Of a DNA stretch of 16,030 nt, positions 12,592 to 16,030 are shown piece after piece. How positions within the stretch are numbered: position 1 is the first letter of the stretch; each line of letters starts with the position of its first letter. The notes below the pieces were generated by a model. The model worked only from the letters and a program-made list of their open reading frames with translations. It had not been told where the DNA came from and ran no database searches. Source of the stretch: an uncultured Actinomycetes bacterium. Lineage in GTDB: Bacteria; Actinomycetota; Acidimicrobiia; Acidimicrobiales; Microtrichaceae. Both the position numbers and the translations under genes were made by a program. The stretch spans positions 1-16,030 of the forward strand of contig CAJANQ010000264.1 in NCBI GenBank assembly GCA_903941145.1, written 5' to 3'.

Positions 12592-13872
12592 CTACCCGAT
12601 GACCGTGTTGCCGCGGAGGTACGGCTGGAGGAGCTCCGGCACGTCGACCTTGCCGTCGGGGCGGCGGTAGGTCTCGACCAGCGCGGCCCAGACCCGGGGC
12701 ACGGCGAGGGCCGAGCCGTTGAGCGTGTTGAGCACCGCGGTGCCCTTGCCGTCGGCCGGCCGGTACCGCAGGTTGGCGCGGCGGGCCTGGTAGTCGGAGA
12801 ACCACGACACCGAGCTGCACTCCAGGAAGCGGTCCACACCGGGGGCGAACACCTCGATGTCGAACGTGCGGGCCGACGACGCCCCCAGGTCACCGGCGCA
12901 CAGGTCGAGCACCCGGTAGGCCAGGCCCAGCTCCGCGATGATCCCCTCGGCCCTCGCCAGGATCTCGGCGTGCAGGTCGGGGGCCTGCTCCGGCGCGGCG
13001 TAGGCAAGGATCTCGACCTTGTCGAACTCGTGGACGCGCAGCAGGCCGCGGGTGTCCTTGCCGGCCGACCCAGCCTCACGGCGGAAGCAGCTGGTGTGGG
13101 CCATGAACCGCCTAGGCAGCTCGTCGGCGGCGAAGATCTCGTCCCGGCCGAGCGAGGTGAGCGGCACCTCGGCGGTAGGGATGGCCCACAGGTCGTCGCG
13201 CTCGGCGTGGTACGCCTCGTCGGCGAACTTGGGCAGGTGGCCGGTCGAGACCATCGTCTCGGTCTTCACCAGGGTGGGCGGGCGCACCTCCTCGTACAGG
13301 TCGGCGTTGCGGTCGAGCGCCAGCTGGCAGAGCGCCCGGACCAGCGCCGCGCCCAGGCCCCGGTACATCACGAACATCGAGCCCGAGAGCTTCACGGCCC
13401 GCTCGACGTCCAGGATCCCGAGCTGCTCGCCGATCTCCCAGTGCGGCACCCGCTGGTGCTCGGCGTAGGAGTCCGGGTCGAAGTTCTCGTGACGCACGAC
13501 GACGTTGTCGTCCTCGGTGAGTCCGTCGGGGGCGTCGGGCGACGGCAGGTTGGGGACACGGAGCAGCCGCTCGCGCAGCGCGGTGGCGTTGGACTCGACC
13601 TGGGCGTCGAGGTCCCGCTCCTCGGCACCGAGCGCCCGGCTCTCCTCCTGCAGCGCGGTGGCCTCCTCCTGCCGCTGCTCGCGGAAGAGGGTGCCGACCT
13701 GGTTGGAGATCGAGCGGACCTCGGCGCGCACCGAGTCGCGGCGGGCGGTCAGGACCCGCACCTGCTCGTCGAGGTGCAGCAGCTCGTCGACGGCGGCAGG
13801 GTCGTCGCCCCGGCGGGCAAGGCCGGCACGGACGGTGTCGGGCTCAGAACGGATCAGTCGGACGTCCAGCAC
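12592..13872 (-). CDS. serS: Seryl-tRNA synthetase
   Basis: A 426-residue class II synthetase that charges tRNA-Ser with serine. The N-terminal long antiparallel coiled coil (about 28-105), rich in Glu, Arg and Gln, is the tRNA-binding arm. The catalytic core has the TAE serine-binding motif (Thr233-Glu235), motif 2 FRREAGSAGKDTRG starting at Phe263, and motif 3 NGSALAVPRVWAALVE starting at Asn385. ECSSVSWFSDYQARR is a slightly divergent version of the usual serine-pocket segment. The length is normal. The GTG start at 13872 follows a TACCGT box by 6 nt, suggesting a leaderless mRNA. pdxH follows at 7 nt. Confidence 0.97.
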   Translation of the reverse strand: MLDVRLIRSEPDTVRAGLARRGDDPAAVDELLHLDEQVRVLTARRDSVRAEVRSISNQVGTLFREQRQEEATALQEESRALGAEERDLDAQVESNATALRERLLRVPNLPSPDAPDGLTEDDNVVVRHENFDPDSYAEHQRVPHWEIGEQLGILDVERAVKLSGSMFVMYRGLGAALVRALCQLALDRNADLYEEVRPPTLVKTETMVSTGHLPKFADEAYHAERDDLWAIPTAEVPLTSLGRDEIFAADELPRRFMAHTSCFRREAGSAGKDTRGLLRVHEFDKVEILAYAAPEQAPDLHAEILARAEGIIAELGLAYRVLDLCAGDLGASSARTFDIEVFAPGVDRFLECSSVSWFSDYQARRANLRYRPADGKGTAVLNTLNGSALAVPRVWAALVETYRRPDGKVDVPELLQPYLRGNTVIG

Positions 13873-13878
13873 GCCCCG

Positions 13879-13884
13879 ACGGTA
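13879..13884 (-). promoter_or_regulatory. -10 box TACCGT for leaderless serS transcript
   Basis: On the minus strand TACCGT is followed by CGGGGC and then the GTG start of serS, so transcription should start at the GTG. Confidence 0.5.
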
Positions 13885-13909
13885 GTGGGACGGGCACCCG
13901 CAGCGCAGA

Positions 13910-13915
13910 TAGGTT
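13910..13915 (+). promoter_or_regulatory. -10 box TAGGTT for leaderless ABC transporter transcript
   Basis: TAGGTT is followed by seven bases and the GTG at 13923. There is no Shine-Dalgarno sequence. With the serS box it forms a compact divergent promoter inside 50 nt. Confidence 0.45.
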
Positions 13916-13922
13916 CGACGGC

Positions 13923-14882
13923 GTGAGCGAGACCCCCGCCGTCGAGGTCGTGGACCTGACGGTCCGCTACGGCCAGACCACCGCTGTCGACGGCGTGAGC
14001 TTTGCCGCAGCGTCGGGCCAGGTGACTGCGCTGCTGGGTCCCAACGGCGCCGGCAAGACCTCGATCCTGGAGCACCTCGAGGGGTACCGGCCCCGCTCGG
14101 GCGGCCAGGCGCGGGTGCTCGGTCTCGACCCCACCAAGGACCACGCGGCACTCGTACGCTCGGTCGGCCTGATGCTCCAGGAAGGCGGCATCCCGCTCGG
14201 GATCCGGCCCAAGGAGCTGCTCACCCAGTACTCCGGGTTCTTCGAGGACGCGGCCGACCCCGACGAGCTGCTCGAACGGGTCGGGCTCTCGCACCGGTCC
14301 CGCACGACCGCCCGCCGGCTCTCGGGCGGCGAGCAGCAGCGGCTGTCGCTCGCGCTCGCCCTGGTCGGCCGACCCCGCGTGGTGTTCCTGGACGAGCCGA
14401 CGTCCGGTATCGACCAGGAGGGCCGAGAGCTGGTCCGTGAGGTCGTGGCCCAGCTCACCGGCGACGGCGTGGCCGTGGTGCTCACCACCCACGACCTCGA
14501 CGAGGGCCAACGGATGGCCGACCGGGTCGTGATCGTCGACCATGGCAAGGTCGTGGCCGACGGCACCACCGCCGAGCTGCTGTCCTCGGGCGAGGGCGAC
14601 GAGATCCTGTTCGCCGCACCCGCCGGCCTGGACACTGCCTCGCTCTCGAGCGCACTGGGCGGCAGGGTCGGCGTTGTATCCCCCGGCGAGTACCGGGCCG
14701 AGGTGACACCGACCCCGACCAACGTGGCGGCGCTCACGGCGTGGCTGGCCGAGCGGGACCTGCCGCTGGGCGACCTGCGAGCCGGCCGCCAGCGCCTCGA
14801 CGACGTGTTCCGGCGGCTGACCGCCAACACGGCGGCGCCGGAGCAGCCCACAGGGCGACGGCGCGGACGGAGGTCCCGCTGA
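13923..14882 (+). CDS. ABC transporter ATP-binding protein
   Basis: A 319-residue ATPase subunit of an ABC-2-type exporter. Walker A is GPNGAGKT (39-46), the Q-loop is MLQEGG near 82-87, the signature is LSGGEQQR (133-140), Walker B is VVFLDEP with Asp157-Glu158, and the H-loop His is at 190 (TTHD). A C-terminal extension of about 95 residues follows the nucleotide-binding domain, ending in a basic GRRRGRRSR tail; such extensions are common in drug and antibiotic exporter ATPases. The substrate is unknown. Its TGA overlaps the ATG of the permease gene (TGATG), so the two are translationally coupled. The start is GTG 13923, probably leaderless. Confidence 0.95.
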   Translation: MSETPAVEVVDLTVRYGQTTAVDGVSFAAASGQVTALLGPNGAGKTSILEHLEGYRPRSGGQARVLGLDPTKDHAALVRSVGLMLQEGGIPLGIRPKELLTQYSGFFEDAADPDELLERVGLSHRSRTTARRLSGGEQQRLSLALALVGRPRVVFLDEPTSGIDQEGRELVREVVAQLTGDGVAVVLTTHDLDEGQRMADRVVIVDHGKVVADGTTAELLSSGEGDEILFAAPAGLDTASLSSALGGRVGVVSPGEYRAEVTPTPTNVAALTAWLAERDLPLGDLRAGRQRLDDVFRRLTANTAAPEQPTGRRRGRRSR

Positions 14883-15604
14883 TGCGCGCCTTGTTGTCGC
14901 AGTACCGGACCGAGCTGACGATGAGCAGCCGGCAGGGCGAACAGCTGCTCGTCAGCCTGGGCATCCCGCTGCTGATCCTGGTGTTCTTCTCGACCGTCGA
15001 CGTGCTGCCCACCGGCACCGAGGAGCCGGTTGACTTCCTGGCGCCCGGCGTGCTGGCACTCGCCGTGATGTCGGCGTCGATGGTGTCGCTCGGCATCGGT
15101 ACCGGGTTCGAGCGGTCCTACGGGGTCCTCAAGCGGCTCGGCGCCTCCCCGCTGGGCCGGCCGCGATGGACGGCGGCCAAGATCCTGACGATCCTGACCA
15201 TCGAGGTCGTCCAGTGGCTGGTCCTGATCGGCGTGGCGCTCCTGCTCGGCTGGTCACCTGCAGGCGGTTGGGCCACGGCGGTCCTGGGCGGCCTGCTCGG
15301 CACTGCGGCGTTCGGTGGGCTCGGGCTCCTCATGGCGGGCACGCTGCCCGGCCTCACCACGCTCGCTGCCGCCAACGGGCTCTACCTGGTCCTGCTGCTG
15401 ACCGGCGGCATGGTGGTCCCGCTCGACGAACTCCCTGGACCGGTGGCCGCAGTCGCCAAGCTGCTGCCAGCGGCACCTCTGACGGAGGTCATCACCGGCT
15501 CACTCATCGAGGGCCGCTCGGTCGCCGGCTGGGCGTGGGTGTCACTCACCGTGTGGGCGGTCGCCGCCCCGGTGGCCGCGGCGTCGCTGTTCCGCTGGGA
15601 GTAG
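14882..15604 (+). CDS. ABC-2-type transporter permease
   Basis: A 240-residue membrane protein forming the channel for the preceding ATPase. Hydrophobic segments give about six helices: near 22-38 (LLVSLGIPLLILVFF), 52-73, 100-123, 130-152, 158-177 and 218-236. It carries the ABC-2 family pattern, including FERSYGVLKRLGASPLGR (76-93), the cytoplasmic coupling loop. ATG 14882 is chosen because it overlaps the ATPase stop. In other actinobacteria a two-gene exporter of this type can sit near haem a and oxidase assembly genes; here it converges with a ctaG-like gene at 3-nt distance. The substrate is unknown. Confidence 0.92.
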   Translation: MRALLSQYRTELTMSSRQGEQLLVSLGIPLLILVFFSTVDVLPTGTEEPVDFLAPGVLALAVMSASMVSLGIGTGFERSYGVLKRLGASPLGRPRWTAAKILTILTIEVVQWLVLIGVALLLGWSPAGGWATAVLGGLLGTAAFGGLGLLMAGTLPGLTTLAAANGLYLVLLLTGGMVVPLDELPGPVAAVAKLLPAAPLTEVITGSLIEGRSVAGWAWVSLTVWAVAAPVAAASLFRWE

Positions 15605-15607
15605 CAG

Positions 15608-16030
15608 TCAGTCGACCGGCTGAGGATCAGCGAGCTGCTGGACGTCGACCGGCTGCTCGACGAGCTTGCCCCGGTAGCGACCCCGGTGGTTCCGGTCACG
15701 CAGCGACCACTGGAAGAAGATCACGGCGATGATCCCCCAGAGGTAGAAGCCCGCGATGATCTTCATCACGATGCCGGAGAGCTGCTGGTCGTAGACGACG
15801 CTCAGGCCCCAGAGTCGGGGCTCACGGTTGTAGCCCTGGTAGAGGATCGCCTCCGCGGTCGTCAGGAAGGCCGACGGGATGGTCGGGATGATCGACAGCA
15901 GGAAGAGCATCAGCATCTTCACCGGTGGGGTGACCTGCAGGTCCCGGAGCGAGCCGCAGATCGGGATCCACACCAGGAACGAAGAGAACACCAGGACGGT
16001 ATGGACCCCGTAGTGGAGCCACCCGTTGGA
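15608..16030 (-). CDS. CtaG-like cytochrome c oxidase assembly protein, C-terminal 140 residues
   Basis: The C-terminal part of a polytopic membrane protein of the caa3-type CtaG family, which assists cytochrome oxidase assembly or copper insertion. The fragment reads from the right edge (SNGWLHYGVHTVLVFSSFLV). It contains a helix MLMLFLLSIIPTIPSAFLTT, then AILYQGY, and the family-typical DQQLSGIVMKIIAGFYLWG leading into the last helix and a basic RDRNHRGRYRG end. The final residues hold a short QPVD duplicate. The GTG at 15991 is internal: the frame continues past the edge, so the true start is outside. The GLSVVYDQQLSG signature gives fair certainty; family membership is from memory. Confidence 0.82.
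   Translation of the reverse strand, partial: SNGWLHYGVHTVLVFSSFLVWIPICGSLRDLQVTPPVKMLMLFLLSIIPTIPSAFLTTAEAILYQGYNREPRLWGLSVVYDQQLSGIVMKIIAGFYLWGIIAVIFFQWSLRDRNHRGRYRGKLVEQPVDVQQLADPQPVD

Noticed and set aside
12337..13926. 529-residue plus-strand open frame across serS and pdxH
   Set aside because: It is antisense to two well-conserved enzymes and its translation is low-complexity Val/Gly/Arg-rich.
15611..15655. 12-bp direct repeat GTCGACCGGCTG at 15611-15622 and 15644-15655
   Set aside because: It lies inside the CtaG-like coding tail in the same frame and just encodes a repeated QPVD; no sign of a mobile or regulatory role.

Overview
The window is about 70% GC, densely coded on both strands, and reads as a chromosomal segment of a high-GC actinobacterium. 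The evidence is a WhiB-family regulator, an LAxTG-type sortase substrate, an actinobacterial-style oligoribonuclease, a CtaG-type oxidase assembly protein, and several genes whose start codon sits 6-7 nt after a TANNNT -10 box (leaderless transcripts). An Acidimicrobiia-like lineage is my best guess from the gene style, but that is inference. No insertion sequence, phage gene, integrase or CRISPR array is visible.

Layout. 1-1114 (-) is the N-terminal part of a type I sulfatase that runs off the left edge. 1400-1472 (+) is tRNA-Lys(UUU). 1498-2163 (-) is a DHFR/RibD-C-like reductase, divergent from a secreted alpha/beta-hydrolase lipoprotein at 2251-3426 (+). That gene overlaps tail to tail with a small Thr-rich LAxTG cell-wall protein at 3408-3992 (-). 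4113-5909 (-) holds a nitroreductase followed by a GT4 glycosyltransferase. 6008-7423 (+) is a large metallophosphoesterase. dUTPase (7439-7876, -) and oligoribonuclease (7928-8503, +) are divergent.

8534-9417 (+) is the most interesting part: a WhiB7/WblC-like regulator with AT-hook-like residues, preceded by a leader of about 430 nt. The leader holds an AT-rich box just upstream of a TTGACG -35, a 76-codon upstream ORF, a strong intrinsic terminator, and a 9-bp perfect antiterminator segment inside the 3' end of that ORF. This is the layout of a ribosome-controlled transcription attenuator for an antibiotic-response regulator.

9562-11191 (+) is a thiol-disulfide pair, a TlpA/ResA-like thioredoxin and a CcdA-like membrane electron carrier. 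It is followed by a protein with the Cys/His/Cys and Arg-Asp signature of LCIB-type carbonic anhydrases (11217-11933). serS and pdxH follow on the minus strand (13872 to 11946). A two-gene ABC exporter (13923-15604, +) converges on the C-terminal part of a CtaG-like oxidase assembly protein (15608-16030, -), which runs off the right edge. The TlpA/CcdA pair and CtaG both point to cytochrome and oxidase maturation; the other neighbours look functionally unrelated.
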